Positions 39,701 through 48,263 of a DNA stretch of 64,000 nt are shown here, piece after piece (position 1 is the first letter of the stretch; the number at the start of each line of letters is the position of its first letter). Source of the DNA: Yersinia intermedia (GTDB lineage Bacteria; Pseudomonadota; Gammaproteobacteria; Enterobacterales; Enterobacteriaceae); the NCBI RefSeq assembly GCF_900635455.1, contig NZ_LR134116.1, positions 1,550,001-1,614,000 on the forward strand, in the 5' to 3' direction. Both the position numbers and the translations under genes were made by a program. The notes beneath the pieces were generated by a model. The model made no database searches. It was not told the origin of the DNA and worked only from the letters and a program-made list of their open reading frames with translations.

Positions 39701-42184
39701 CCCTCCTGGCTGGAAACACAAAAGAGCGCCGGAACATTGCCCGCCGATGTTTCCAACCATGCCACGATGGTGGCAGGTGTGATGGTGGCGGCAAGAAATA
39801 ATATCGGTGGGGTGGGAGTGGCCTATGATGCCACTTTAGGTGGGCACTATCTCAGTAATGATGGCGCGGATTTTACCACCCTGGGTAAGATGTCCAGTTA
39901 TGATGTGGTTAATCATAGCTGGGGGTTCAAACATGATTTTGCCCTGAGCAATTTATCTGGTAGCAGTGTCAATTTACCGAATATCCTGAACTCGACGCTG
40001 CAATATGCGGCAGAAAATGGCCGTGGCGGATTAGGCACTATTATTGTTAGTGCGGGAGGTAATCAGCGCGAACAGGGTGGCAGTGCGCAGGGTTCACTTA
40101 TCAATAACAGCCGCTTTGGTATTCAGGTCGCGGCGGTCAATGCGCTGGCTGATCTTTCAACCCTTCAGACGCGTTCAGCGCCTTTTTCTAACTCTGGAGC
40201 CAGCTTGTTAGTCTCGGCTCCTGGTAGTCAGGTTCTTTCCAGCAGCAACCAGCTTGAAACCGAGCGCGGTGCGGTGTTTGGGGCTAAATACAGCACCGAA
40301 CAAGGCACCAGTTTTGCCGCGCCGATTGTTTCAGGGATTGCCGCATTGATGTTGCAGGCTAATCCGAATCTGGGTTACCGCGATGTGCAACAGATCCTCG
40401 CCTTGTCGGCCCGTCGGGTGGATGACTCAGGCACCCAATGGCGCAACAATAATGCCAAAAATTGGAATGGTGGCGGTATGCATGTAAGCCATGATTACGG
40501 TTTTGGTGCAGTGGATGCGCGGGCGGCACTGCGTTTAGCTGAAACGTGGATCCCCCACCAAACCGGTGCTAATCAGCAGGTCTTGGAGAACAGCTATGAG
40601 TATTGGCATTGGGGGCAGCTCTCCGCTGGGGAAACAGACTCTTCATATCTCACTCTGGGTGATAGTCTCAATGTTGAGCAGGTCGAAGTTGATTTTAGTG
40701 CCAATGTAGGCCGACTGGGGGATTTGACTGTGAGATTAGTCTCGCCGGGTGGCAGTGAAAGCATTCTACTGGATCGTGTCGGCAGAAAGAATACAGCAAA
40801 TGGCCCACATACTACTGATACCGGTAGTGCTATTTCAGGTGATTTTAACTATACCTTTATGTCCACACATCATCGTGGCGAGAAATCTGGCGGGAACTGG
40901 CAATTAGCGGTTAAAGATGCCAGCAAGGGGTTACCTGTCAGGCTGAATAGTTGGTCATTACGATTGTTTGGCAACAAGCTGAATGCAGATGATACCTATT
41001 TTTATACTGACGAATTTGCCGCTCAAGTAGAAGAACAACCAGCACGAGCATTGCTTGATGATGCGGTAAATGGCACGGTAGGTGGGCGTAATACGTTGAA
41101 TATGGCGGCGATCTCCGGCAATGTTGTAGCTAACTTAGCCAGCGGAAACGCTAAGTTAGGCAGGGCTAATCTGACGCTTCGCTCGCCAGAGGCTATCCAT
41201 AATTTGTTCAGTGGTGATGGTGACGATAGCCTCACAGCAGGTGGTGGTGGTAGCTTGCTCGACGGTGGGCGGGGCAAAAATGTGCTAACAGGGGGCACAG
41301 GTAAAGACGCTTTTGTGGTTCGTCAGCGCGCCAATGGCCGGGATGAGATAATCAATTTTGATGCCAACAATGGAGAAACTATCCATCTGGTGGGTTTTTC
41401 TGGTTTAAAATTTAGTGAGTTAGAGTTGATGCAATTGCGGACCGACACCCGAATCTCACTGCCAGATAAGCAAAGTATTATTATCAAAAATCGACAAGTT
41501 AATACGTTCGGGCCACAAAATTTTGTCTTTCAGAATACCTTTAGGGCTCCTGTCGGCTATGTAGACAGCACGGTATTGATAAATGACTCAGTGCCAGCAG
41601 AACCCGAGCAAATGGGTATTATGCTCAACGGAGGGGCCAGTGGCGTCAGTTTAACGCTTGGGGAAAATGGTAAAATGATTGCCTCACTCGCGGGAACGGT
41701 CTATCAGCGCAAGGATGCAGAGCCTGGTGTGTTTGTGGTGGTTCCCCAAGAGGAACAGTCGGATTATCGCAATACTGTGCGGGGGTTCCGACATGGTATT
41801 GATAAAATTGATTTGAGTGCCGTGGGGATTCGGAGTTTTAGTGAATTAACGGTGACGAAAAGAAACGCGGTGATTATTAATGGGCTTGCACTTATCCAAG
41901 GAGTAAATGTTGACTCTTCAGCACCCAACACTGAAGGGGAGAGTATCAACCTGATGTATTTGGATGGGTTGGATGTTGAGCAACTCGATGCGAATGATTT
42001 TATTTTTTCAGCCACCGAAGCCATGCAGGCGGATGCTTCAGTCGTTTATAACGATGTGGCACAACTGATGACTATCATGCCTGAATTTACTGGCTCTAAC
42101 CCAGAATTAACCAGCGTTTATCCACAGCTTAAAATGCCTCAGTTCCTGGTTCATACCCTGACTGCAAGCAGCTATGCGCCATGA
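36740..42184 (+). CDS. Giant multidomain RTX-type protein with FrpC-like self-processing module and S8 (subtilisin) protease domain
   Basis: An 1814-residue protein without a Sec signal, as expected for type I secretion. Order: an N-terminal domain shared with FrpC-like RTX proteins (FLASKGDRYAILANGVARGDSIAG, ~residues 35-60); a FrpC-like self-processing module starting at Asp354-Pro355 (DPLLLDLSGKGV) with degenerate calcium loops to ~530; RTX-like glycine repeats ~575-760 (GGDGDDIIV, GGGGNDVLA); a cadherin-like domain ~815-905; an S8 protease domain ~935-1260 with His1007 (NHATMVAG), Asn1108 (SAGGN) and Ser1191 (GTSFAAP), but Glu963 (GQFEPGG) where Asp is expected; a P-domain ~1280-1410; a short second RTX block near 1490-1520. 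No type I exporter genes are in the window. It closes an operon begun by four secreted paralogues. Confidence 0.9.
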   Translation: MLQQNSNAGKLQLNAADLACARQLLEAHKESKDPGPMYDFLASKGDRYAILANGVARGDSIAGAMAIHNMESVGGRHNKPVTETDIKHIRYDMAHGYLDTQQKRLDDSPTGIIYGDIGHEQAAWFHNRVFGDHGLPAEAWTLTEVFNAMTEDSRPIYWEQTLSTGGRPFEELKHSFKTYQFMAYSSSFGPDDTQKSTRQWLDRMDSLPGYWALAKSSTSQLFSSDEEVAPVSTEMCPIDINITPTPQAVQRIADEDQARRDVTNGYLVNKPTHSFSFTDGSLDKTDFASVQMGAMASGGVRPGEVQLDPNIQPSRYLSDYYLERPSYMLPETGLFDAATLNGLSAQTTVNTYVDPLLLDLSGKGVSMTGIEDGVLFDTDNSGTLKRTGWAGPDTGMLVIDNGSGKIDNISQMYSEYYGGTAGVKGQPGEKRYQDGFAALASEDDDSNGAIDKHDPIWHKLRIWQDSSHNGRVDPGELKTLDDWGITQIKVNANAVEDNRQGNRVLARGVFVINGKLQEVLAVNFVSSPVSNTVTKRGNEGAIIRSVTDETTTTAYVHLADKGAALSANILKTNNIYGGSRDDILTASPKGSWLVGRGGSNTYIGKSGNDVFVISASDDPTRIRGNGGRDTVLIVGNKGVALNMARSGITIAQGGDGDDIIVSGGNNSVFIKGGSGNATLVGGGGNDVLAGGSGKNRIVGGSGKAVIYAGSQGDTIYAAEQGSIIHAGGGADRIYGNKGHDVIEAGQGNALIDGGGGINLVTLHGSYADYAITRTDSGYQIRDSVAGRDGTLTLKNIQKLNFADISAVDLNTNNIIPVDDVLSFSQTGRAIHRHWVQRIPAARLLANDLQFNDGTPGYLSSVGDAVGGTVKLNLQKDVIFTPDRTFTGVMSFKYQVKSATGDQAISVVDLSSGESALMRATVTLLTPDIPQDPLVAKQTYLNKINVIPVWSDYTGKGVRIGQFEPGGEFATGPEVFDIQHPDLAANVDPSWLETQKSAGTLPADVSNHATMVAGVMVAARNNIGGVGVAYDATLGGHYLSNDGADFTTLGKMSSYDVVNHSWGFKHDFALSNLSGSSVNLPNILNSTLQYAAENGRGGLGTIIVSAGGNQREQGGSAQGSLINNSRFGIQVAAVNALADLSTLQTRSAPFSNSGASLLVSAPGSQVLSSSNQLETERGAVFGAKYSTEQGTSFAAPIVSGIAALMLQANPNLGYRDVQQILALSARRVDDSGTQWRNNNAKNWNGGGMHVSHDYGFGAVDARAALRLAETWIPHQTGANQQVLENSYEYWHWGQLSAGETDSSYLTLGDSLNVEQVEVDFSANVGRLGDLTVRLVSPGGSESILLDRVGRKNTANGPHTTDTGSAISGDFNYTFMSTHHRGEKSGGNWQLAVKDASKGLPVRLNSWSLRLFGNKLNADDTYFYTDEFAAQVEEQPARALLDDAVNGTVGGRNTLNMAAISGNVVANLASGNAKLGRANLTLRSPEAIHNLFSGDGDDSLTAGGGGSLLDGGRGKNVLTGGTGKDAFVVRQRANGRDEIINFDANNGETIHLVGFSGLKFSELELMQLRTDTRISLPDKQSIIIKNRQVNTFGPQNFVFQNTFRAPVGYVDSTVLINDSVPAEPEQMGIMLNGGASGVSLTLGENGKMIASLAGTVYQRKDAEPGVFVVVPQEEQSDYRNTVRGFRHGIDKIDLSAVGIRSFSELTVTKRNAVIINGLALIQGVNVDSSAPNTEGESINLMYLDGLDVEQLDANDFIFSATEAMQADASVVYNDVAQLMTIMPEFTGSNPELTSVYPQLKMPQFLVHTLTASSYAP

Positions 42185-42207
42185 GCAGGTTATTAGCGAC
42201 ATAATTT

Positions 42208-42238
42208 AGATACCCACTCAGTTGAATGGGTATTTTTA
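42208..42238. terminator. Terminator between the RTX protease gene and ecotin
   Basis: ATACCCA and TGGGTAT pair around CTCAGTTGAA and are followed by TTTTTAAT, 24 bases after the stop of the large gene. It ends that operon and lies close to the converging ecotin gene. Confidence 0.8.
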
Positions 42239-42268
42239 ATGTGGGTTTTTAATGATTTTGCTTATGGT

Positions 42269-42775
42269 TTATTTTACTTGTGCGTTTCTTATATCTTTGC
42301 CTGCTTCCCAAATGCGGTATTTCACATCAACTCCTTTGGGTACATAAACCACGATCGGCAGGCGGCTGTTGTAGCGCTGCATAGCGGCGTCCCCCAAATT
42401 AGCGGCGACAAATTGTGGATGGCGGCGGTTATCCGGGCATGCCATCATCGTCGAAGCTGGTGGTGAGATTTTATCCATCACCAGATAGTCAAAGCCCCAG
42501 CCAGATAAGGTTCTGGTTTCCAGCGTGCCGCCGAGCATATGGCGGTTGCAGTCAACTTCCAGCGTCTTACCAATTAACAACTCCACTTTAAAGCGGGTTT
42601 CATCTTGCTGCGGTTCAAGGAAAATAACCTGACGGCTCATGCCTTTTTCAGGCTGCGGGTACGGTGCAATTTTATCTAACGGCTGCTGCGGGTCGAGTGG
42701 CTGAGGTGTCGCCGCCATGGTACTGACCGATACTGCCATTAGCAGACTGGTTATTGCGATTGACAGTTTTTTCAT
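42269..42775 (-). CDS. eco: Ecotin, periplasmic serine protease inhibitor
   Basis: Ecotin is a dimeric periplasmic inhibitor of chymotrypsin-fold (S1) serine proteases such as trypsin, chymotrypsin and neutrophil elastase. The 168-residue precursor has a signal peptide ([22 protein letters not shown]). The reactive loop STMMAC with Met at P1 equals the E. coli sequence, and the paired cysteines ([10 protein letters not shown] and MACPDN) are present. It is convergent with the large S8/RTX gene across a terminator. Ecotin is not known to inhibit S8 subtilisins well, so a functional link with its neighbour is only a possibility. Confidence 0.95.
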   Translation of the reverse strand: MKKLSIAITSLLMAVSVSTMAATPQPLDPQQPLDKIAPYPQPEKGMSRQVIFLEPQQDETRFKVELLIGKTLEVDCNRHMLGGTLETRTLSGWGFDYLVMDKISPPASTMMACPDNRRHPQFVAANLGDAAMQRYNSRLPIVVYVPKGVDVKYRIWEAGKDIRNAQVK

Positions 42776-42870
42776 CTTTTGTCCCTATGATTTTAATTCC
42801 AGATGCAAAAATATCATCTATTCAACAGGCTGATTATAGGTGAAATCCGATTGGCTGATTTATCTATTTG

Positions 42871-43070
42871 ATACCCTAAATAATTCGAGTTGCAGGAGGG
42901 CGGCAACTGAGCAACAAATTGGTCGGGAACCGATTTGAACAGCATTTATGCTAGCCCGTAGGGTGAGCCTCAAGGATGAGGCTCATTAATCCCCAGGAGC
43001 TTACACTGGTAAGTGACTGGGGTGAACGAAGGCAGCCAACGCACAAGCAGCTTGAAGTATGACGGGTATA
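42871..43070. repeat. ERIC (IRU) element with an internal ~70-bp insertion
   Basis: The ends are canonical (ATACCCTAAATAATTCGAG ... TTGAAGTATGACGGGTATA), and the centre has CCCCAGGAGCTTAC...GTAAGTGACTGGGG. Total length is 200 bases against 127 for the consensus; the excess lies after GGCGGCAAC, between about 42910 and 42985, and contains its own inverted repeat (GAGCCTCAAGGATGAGGCTC). Its right end touches the yfaE stop codon, so it is transcribed in the nrdA-nrdB-yfaE 3' region. Confidence 0.9.
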
Positions 43071-43328
43071 TTAAAGCTCTATTTCAATATCACCCACAGC
43101 CTGGCAACAACAGGGCAGAATTTCACCGCGCTGAATAAAGGCCAGTGGTTGCTGATGATAGCTAACTTCGCCTTTTAGTAATCGCAGGCGGCAAGAGCCG
43201 CAATAGCCAGAGCGGCATTGGTATTCGATCTGTACCTGATGGTGTTCGAGGGTTTCCAGCAGATTGCGGCTATCAGCAGGGCGGTTAAGTTGAACACCGG
43301 TGGTGCTCAACTTGATAATGGATTTCAT
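43071..43328 (-). CDS. yfaE: YfaE, 2Fe-2S ferredoxin for NrdB cofactor maintenance
   Basis: YfaE is a small plant-type ferredoxin that helps assemble and regenerate the diferric-tyrosyl radical of NrdB. The cluster cysteines are in CRSGYCGSCRLRLLKG and ILPCCCQ. The 85-residue length fits the family. It follows nrdB with a 3-base gap in the order nrdA-nrdB-yfaE, as in E. coli. Its stop codon borders an ERIC element. Confidence 0.94.
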   Translation of the reverse strand: MKSIIKLSTTGVQLNRPADSRNLLETLEHHQVQIEYQCRSGYCGSCRLRLLKGEVSYHQQPLAFIQRGEILPCCCQAVGDIEIEL

Positions 43329-43331
43329 GGA

Positions 43332-44462
43332 TTACAGCTCGAAATCACTCAGGTCGTCAGCACTGACTTCTGAATCGATCTGACCGACCAGATAAGAGCT
43401 GACTTCAACTTCCTGCGGTGCCACCTGCACGTTATCAGACACTAACCAAGAGTTGATCCACGGAATAGGGTTGGTTCGAGTAGCAAACGGCACACCCAGC
43501 CCCACAGCCTGCATGCGGATATTGGTGATGTACTCTACGTACTGACACAGAATCTCTTTGTTCAGACCAATCATGGAACCGTCACGGAACAGATATTCAG
43601 CCCACTCTTTCTCTTGTTGGGCAGCCAGAACGAACAGGTCATAACACTGCTGTTGGCACTCTATGGCAATTTCGGCCATTTCCGGGTCATCTTCGCCAGA
43701 ACGCATCAAATTAAGAATATGTTGGGTACCGGTTAAATGCAGGGCTTCATCGCGGGCAATCATTTTGATGATTTTGGCATTGCCTTCCATCAATTCGCGC
43801 TCTGCAAAAGCAAAGGAGCAGGCGAAACTGACATAAAAACGGATGGCTTCCAGCGCATTGACGCTCATCAGACACAGGTAAAGCTGTTTTTTCAGCTCAT
43901 GCAAATTGACGATGACAGTTTTACCATTAACTTGATGGGTACCTTCCCCCAACAGGTGGTAATAGCTGGTCATTTCGATCAAATCATCATAATAGGCTGA
44001 GATATCTTTCGCGCGTTTGAGGATCTCTTCGTTAGTCACGATATCATCGAAAACTATCGACGGGTCGTTCACAATATTGCGGATGATATGGGTGTACGAG
44101 CGTGAGTGGATAGTTTCTGAGAATGACCAGGTTTCCACCCAGGTTTCCAACTCTGGAATTGAGATAAGCGGCAGTAAGGCAACGTTAGGGCTGCGGCCCT
44201 GAATTGAGTCCAGCAAGGTCTGGTATTTCAGGTTGCTGATAAAAATGTGTTTTTCATGATCTGGCAGTGCGTTGTAATCGATACGATCACGGGAGACATC
44301 TATCTCTTCTGGACGCCAGAAAAATGACAATTGCTTCTCAATCAGTTTTTCGAAAATAGCGTGTTTTTGCTGGTCGAAACGCGCCACGTTAACGGATTGA
44401 CCAAAGAACATCGGTTCGAGCAACTGGTTATTTTTATTTTGCGAAAAAGTGGTATAGGCCAT
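43332..44462 (-). CDS. nrdB: Ribonucleoside-diphosphate reductase class Ia, beta subunit
   Basis: NrdB carries the diiron-tyrosyl radical cofactor of aerobic ribonucleotide reductase. The 376 residues match E. coli NrdB. Iron ligands are visible in [15 protein letters not shown] (Glu, His, radical Tyr) and [14 protein letters not shown] (Glu, His). I chose the ATG at 44462 (MAYTTFSQ), with TGAGGAAAT upstream; the frame extends seven codons further without support. The C-terminal tail that binds NrdA ([13 protein letters not shown]) is intact. It lies 92 bases downstream of nrdA. Confidence 0.97.
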   Translation of the reverse strand: MAYTTFSQNKNNQLLEPMFFGQSVNVARFDQQKHAIFEKLIEKQLSFFWRPEEIDVSRDRIDYNALPDHEKHIFISNLKYQTLLDSIQGRSPNVALLPLISIPELETWVETWSFSETIHSRSYTHIIRNIVNDPSIVFDDIVTNEEILKRAKDISAYYDDLIEMTSYYHLLGEGTHQVNGKTVIVNLHELKKQLYLCLMSVNALEAIRFYVSFACSFAFAERELMEGNAKIIKMIARDEALHLTGTQHILNLMRSGEDDPEMAEIAIECQQQCYDLFVLAAQQEKEWAEYLFRDGSMIGLNKEILCQYVEYITNIRMQAVGLGVPFATRTNPIPWINSWLVSDNVQVAPQEVEVSSYLVGQIDSEVSADDLSDFEL

Positions 44463-44554
44463 GATTTCCTCAGGGGACAACAATGCAAGGGCAAATGAAG
44501 AATGGCCCGGCGATAACCGTATTTGCGATTACCGCGCAGGGCCAGAACTAAAAA

Positions 44555-46840
44555 TCAGATCTTACATGCGCCGCCTTCACAGTCATCATCACCCGGCTGG
44601 CTTTGAATATCTTCCTGCACATCATCAGCACCGTCGCGGGTGTTTTGATAGTAAAGGGTCTTCACACCAAATTTGTAGGTGGTCAGCAAATCTTTCAGCA
44701 ACTGCTTCATCGGCACTTTGCCAGATGGGAAGCGGGTTGGGTCATAATTGGTGTTAGCGGAAATCGCCTGATCGACGAATTTCTGCATTAAGCCGACCAG
44801 TTGCAGGTAACCATCATTATTTGGCATATCCCACAGCAGTTCGTAAGCATCTTTCAAACGTTCATATTCAGGCACAACTTGGCGTAAAATACCATCTTTC
44901 GAGGCTTTGATACTGACGTAACCGCGTGGTGGCTCGATACCATTAGTGGCATTCGAGATCTGCGAAGACGTTTCAGATGGCATCAGCGCAGACAGTGTGG
45001 AGTTACGCAGGCCGTGAGTCTTAATATCGTTACGCAGCGTTTCCCAATCGTAGTGTAGTGGCTCGTTGCTGATGGTATCCAAATCTTTCTTATAGGTATC
45101 GATCGGCAAAATACCCTGCGAATAGGTGGTTTCATTGAACCACTGGCAGGCACCTTGCTCACGAGCCAACGCGTTAGAGGCTTTCAGCAAGTAGTACTGA
45201 ATCGCTTCGAAGGTGCGGTGAGTCAGGTTATTGGCACTGCCATCGGAATAACGCACGCCATTCTTCGCCAAATAGTAAGCAAAGTTAATCACCCCAATAC
45301 CTAAGGTGCGGCGGCCCATCGCGCCACGCTGTGCGGCGGCAATAGGGTAATCTTGATAATCGAGCAAGGCATCCAGCGCACGTACAGCCAGTACCGCCAA
45401 CTCTTCTAAATCGTCAAGGCTATCAATGGCACCTAAGTTGAAGGCTGACAGGGTGCAGAGCGCAATTTCGCCATTCTCGTCATTGATGTCATTGAGCGGT
45501 TTGGTTGGCAATGCAATTTCCAGACACAGGTTTGACTGCCGCACAGGGGCAATTTTCGGATCAAACGGGCTGTGGGTGTTGCAGTGGTCAACGTTCTGGA
45601 TATAGATACGACCGGTCGAAGCACGCTCTTGCATCATCAGAGAGAATAACTCAACCGCTTTTACCCGTTGCTTACGGATGCTGCTGTCTTGCTCGTATTG
45701 GGTATAAAGGCGTTCAAACTCATCCTGATCGGCGAAGAACGCGTCATACAATCCCGGTACATCCGATGGGCTAAACAGGGTGATGTCTTCACCTTTTAGC
45801 AGGCGTTGATACATCAGCTTGTTGATTTGGACGCCGTAATCCATATGGCGCACGCGGTTGCCTTCAACACCACGGTTGTTCTTCAACACCAGCAGGCTTT
45901 CAACTTCCAGATGCCACATCGGGTAGAACAACGTGGCCGCGCCACCGCGCACACCACCTTGTGAACAGGATTTTACCGCCGTCTGGAAATGCTTATAGAA
46001 CGGAATACAACCAGTATGGAAGGCTTCACCACCACGGATTGGGCTACCTAACGCACGGATACGACCCGCATTGATACCGATACCGGCACGCTGTGACACA
46101 TATTTAACAATGGCACTGGAGGTGGCATTGATAGAGTCCAGGCTGTCACCGCACTCGATCAACACACAAGAGCTGAACTGACGAGTTGGGGTACGCACCC
46201 CTGACATAATCGGTGTTGGCAGTGAGATCTTAAAGGTGGAAACGGCATCATAGAAGCGTTTCACGTAATCCAGGCGAGTTTCACGCGGATAGTTCGAGAA
46301 CAGGCAGGCGGAAACCAGAATGTACAGGAATTGGGCACTTTCATAGATCTCACCGCTGACGCGGTTCTGCACCAGATATTTACCCTCCAACTGCTTAACG
46401 GCAGCGTAGGAGAAGTTCATATCGCGCCAATGGTCGATGAAAGTGTCCATCTGTTCGAATTCTTCTGCGGTGTAATCTTCCAGCAGATGCTTGTCGTATT
46501 TACCCATCTCCACCATTTTCGATACATGATCGAACAGTTTCGGCGGTTCAAACTGGCCGTAGGCTTTTTTGCGCAAATGGAAAATAGCCAGACGGGCGGC
46601 CAGATACTGATAGTCAGGTGCATCGCGCGAGATAAGATCGGCCGCTGCTTTAATAATGGTTTCATGGATATCGGCAGTCTTAATGCCATCATAAAACTGA
46701 ATATGTGAACGCAATTCTACTTGAGATACCGAGACGTTATGTAAACCTTCTGCGGCCCAGTCGATGACCCGGTGGATTTTATCCAGATTGATGCGTTCTT
46801 TGCTGCCATCGCGTTTAGTAACAAGTAGGCTTTGGTTCAT
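44555..46840 (-). CDS. nrdA: Ribonucleoside-diphosphate reductase class Ia, alpha subunit
   Basis: NrdA is the catalytic subunit that reduces ribonucleoside diphosphates. The 761 residues equal E. coli. An N-terminal ATP-cone (LLVTKRDGSKERINLDKIHR) gives dATP/ATP overall control. The redox cysteines are in QFSSCVLIECGDS and SNLCLEIALP, and the C-terminal thioredoxin-reactive pair is CEGGACKI. First gene of the nrdA-nrdB-yfaE operon. Upstream NrdR-like boxes and a DnaA box point to control by deoxynucleotide level and by replication initiation. Confidence 0.97.
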   Translation of the reverse strand: MNQSLLVTKRDGSKERINLDKIHRVIDWAAEGLHNVSVSQVELRSHIQFYDGIKTADIHETIIKAAADLISRDAPDYQYLAARLAIFHLRKKAYGQFEPPKLFDHVSKMVEMGKYDKHLLEDYTAEEFEQMDTFIDHWRDMNFSYAAVKQLEGKYLVQNRVSGEIYESAQFLYILVSACLFSNYPRETRLDYVKRFYDAVSTFKISLPTPIMSGVRTPTRQFSSCVLIECGDSLDSINATSSAIVKYVSQRAGIGINAGRIRALGSPIRGGEAFHTGCIPFYKHFQTAVKSCSQGGVRGGAATLFYPMWHLEVESLLVLKNNRGVEGNRVRHMDYGVQINKLMYQRLLKGEDITLFSPSDVPGLYDAFFADQDEFERLYTQYEQDSSIRKQRVKAVELFSLMMQERASTGRIYIQNVDHCNTHSPFDPKIAPVRQSNLCLEIALPTKPLNDINDENGEIALCTLSAFNLGAIDSLDDLEELAVLAVRALDALLDYQDYPIAAAQRGAMGRRTLGIGVINFAYYLAKNGVRYSDGSANNLTHRTFEAIQYYLLKASNALAREQGACQWFNETTYSQGILPIDTYKKDLDTISNEPLHYDWETLRNDIKTHGLRNSTLSALMPSETSSQISNATNGIEPPRGYVSIKASKDGILRQVVPEYERLKDAYELLWDMPNNDGYLQLVGLMQKFVDQAISANTNYDPTRFPSGKVPMKQLLKDLLTTYKFGVKTLYYQNTRDGADDVQEDIQSQPGDDDCEGGACKI

Positions 46841-46914
46841 GTGTTCTTGACCTTTTATCCCCGTTCTTCATGCACAAACAGCACAAATCTACACTCTCTA
46901 TGATTACGAAAATC

Positions 46915-46962
46915 ATTGAGGCTGTAGTGTATTGTTCAGTATGTAAACACTATATGTAGGGG
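46915..46962 (-). promoter_or_regulatory. Pair of NrdR boxes upstream of nrdA
   Basis: ACACTATATGTAGGGG (46947-46962) matches the left and middle of the NrdR consensus ACACWATATMTTGTGT, and ATTGAGGCTGTAGTGT (46915-46930) keeps the right part. The starts are 32 bases apart, three helical turns, the spacing known for NrdR box pairs. Confidence 0.65.
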
Positions 46963-47032
46963 GTGGGTAGTGGATAGATAACAAGATAGTGAGTATTGCG
47001 GCTTTTGGCAAGTGAACAAGATCGCTTAATTG

Positions 47033-47041
47033 TGTGGATAA
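47033..47041 (-). promoter_or_regulatory. DnaA box upstream of nrdA
   Basis: TGTGGATAA, the complement of the perfect TTATCCACA DnaA box, lies about 190 bases before nrdA; a weaker match (AGTGGATAG) is near 46970. DnaA control of nrdAB is known in E. coli. Confidence 0.6.
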
Positions 47042-47171
47042 CTTGGGGGTGAATTGTTACGAAATGCTCTCAGACTGCGCCATCACTGGCTCTTACCTAC
47101 TGTCGCTCTGGGGGATAAGATTTTACTGAAAATCTTAAAAAGTGGATCGTTTGCCGGTTTATTAAACATTA

Positions 47172-47302
47172 GAAAAATCCCCTTCATCTTTCGCGCCGTA
47201 GCGGTGTTGGCTATCCTCACTCACCCCAGTCACTTAGTGGACTAAGCTCCTGGGAATTTGTTCGGTTGCCGTCTTGCTACAACGCGAAATCTATTGGGTA
47301 TT
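47172..47302. repeat. Diverged ERIC (IRU) element between nrdA and ubiG
   Basis: About 130 bases with recognisable ERIC parts: GTTGGCTATCCTCACTCACCCCAGTCACTTAG, CTAAGCTCCTGGG, GGTTGCCGTCTTGCTACAACGCGAA and ATTGGGTAT. The left end (AGAAAAATCCCC) has drifted from the TATACCC consensus. Confidence 0.8.
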
Positions 47303-47333
47303 GTTTGATTTTTACACTACCCACGCGATGGAT

Positions 47334-48062
47334 TTATTCGCTATCCCGTTGAGTATGCACCATATAATTCACATCAACATTACCGCCAAGCTTAAAATGA
47401 TCTGTTATCGGATTGTAATGTAGCCCGATAATGTGGCGCTCACGCAACAGGGTTTGATCAACCCAGCTGATAAGTTCTGATGGGCGAATAAATTTTTTCG
47501 AATCATGGGTGCCTTTCGGAACCATTTTCAATATATATTCTGCACCGACCACGGCCATCAGCCAGGATTTGGTATTGCGGTTAATGGTGGAGAAGAATAC
47601 GTGACCACCGGGTTTGACCAATTGAGCGCAGGCACGGATAACAGAGGCGGGATCAGGCACGTGTTCCAGCATCTCCATGCAGGTCACCACATCGTAGTGT
47701 TGTGGGTGCGCTTGCGCGTGGCTTTCAACTGTTTCTTGCACATAATCCAGTTTGGTACCCGTTTCCAGCGCATGTAGGCGAGCCACTTGCAACGGCTCAT
47801 AGCCCATGTCCAGACCGGTGACATGGGCTCCTTCCCGAGCCATGCTTTCGGCCAAAATTCCACCACCGCAACCGACATCCAGCACTTTCTTATCAAAAAT
47901 ACCGCCAGAGCGCTGTAAAATGTAATCAAGACGCAGCGGGTTAATGCGATGAAGAGGTTTGAATTCACCTTCTAAATCCCACCAGCGAGAGGCAACCGCC
48001 TCAAATTTAGCGATTTCTTGCTCGTCGACATTCTGATGGCTAGCTGTGTTATCTACACGCAT
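47334..48062 (-). CDS. ubiG: Ubiquinone O-methyltransferase UbiG
   Basis: UbiG performs both O-methylations of ubiquinone synthesis using S-adenosylmethionine. The SAM motif [17 protein letters not shown] is near residues 60-76, and the post motif [15 protein letters not shown] follows. The 242-residue length is close to E. coli (240). It is divergent from gyrA across a 200-base interval, the same arrangement as in E. coli. Confidence 0.96.
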   Translation of the reverse strand: MRVDNTASHQNVDEQEIAKFEAVASRWWDLEGEFKPLHRINPLRLDYILQRSGGIFDKKVLDVGCGGGILAESMAREGAHVTGLDMGYEPLQVARLHALETGTKLDYVQETVESHAQAHPQHYDVVTCMEMLEHVPDPASVIRACAQLVKPGGHVFFSTINRNTKSWLMAVVGAEYILKMVPKGTHDSKKFIRPSELISWVDQTLLRERHIIGLHYNPITDHFKLGGNVDVNYMVHTQRDSE

Positions 48063-48263
48063 GGAGAGTTCTCACTGTTCTGTTTCTTTGTGTTGATTAT
48101 ACATGTTCGCTCCCAATTGATGCAGAATAATACCGCTAAGTTGGGTGGATCAGCCCGACATAAAGTCGTTTCGACAAACATCACGTAGTTTCGCCAAAAT
48201 CTGGGTTTTGTGATATAGTTTCGTACCTTTAAATCCGGTAATTAGTAGAGGGATAGCGGCTCA

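Larger units (their letters stand above)
46841..47170. promoter_or_regulatory. nrdA control region
   Basis: The non-coding interval upstream of nrdA holds two NrdR-like boxes, a DnaA box (both listed separately) and then an ERIC. I see no additional gene; a 63-codon ORF starting at 47054 runs into the ERIC and is not credible. Confidence 0.6.

Noticed and set aside
42239..42466. 75-codon plus-strand frame over the end of ecotin
   Set aside because: It is antisense to the well-conserved ecotin gene.
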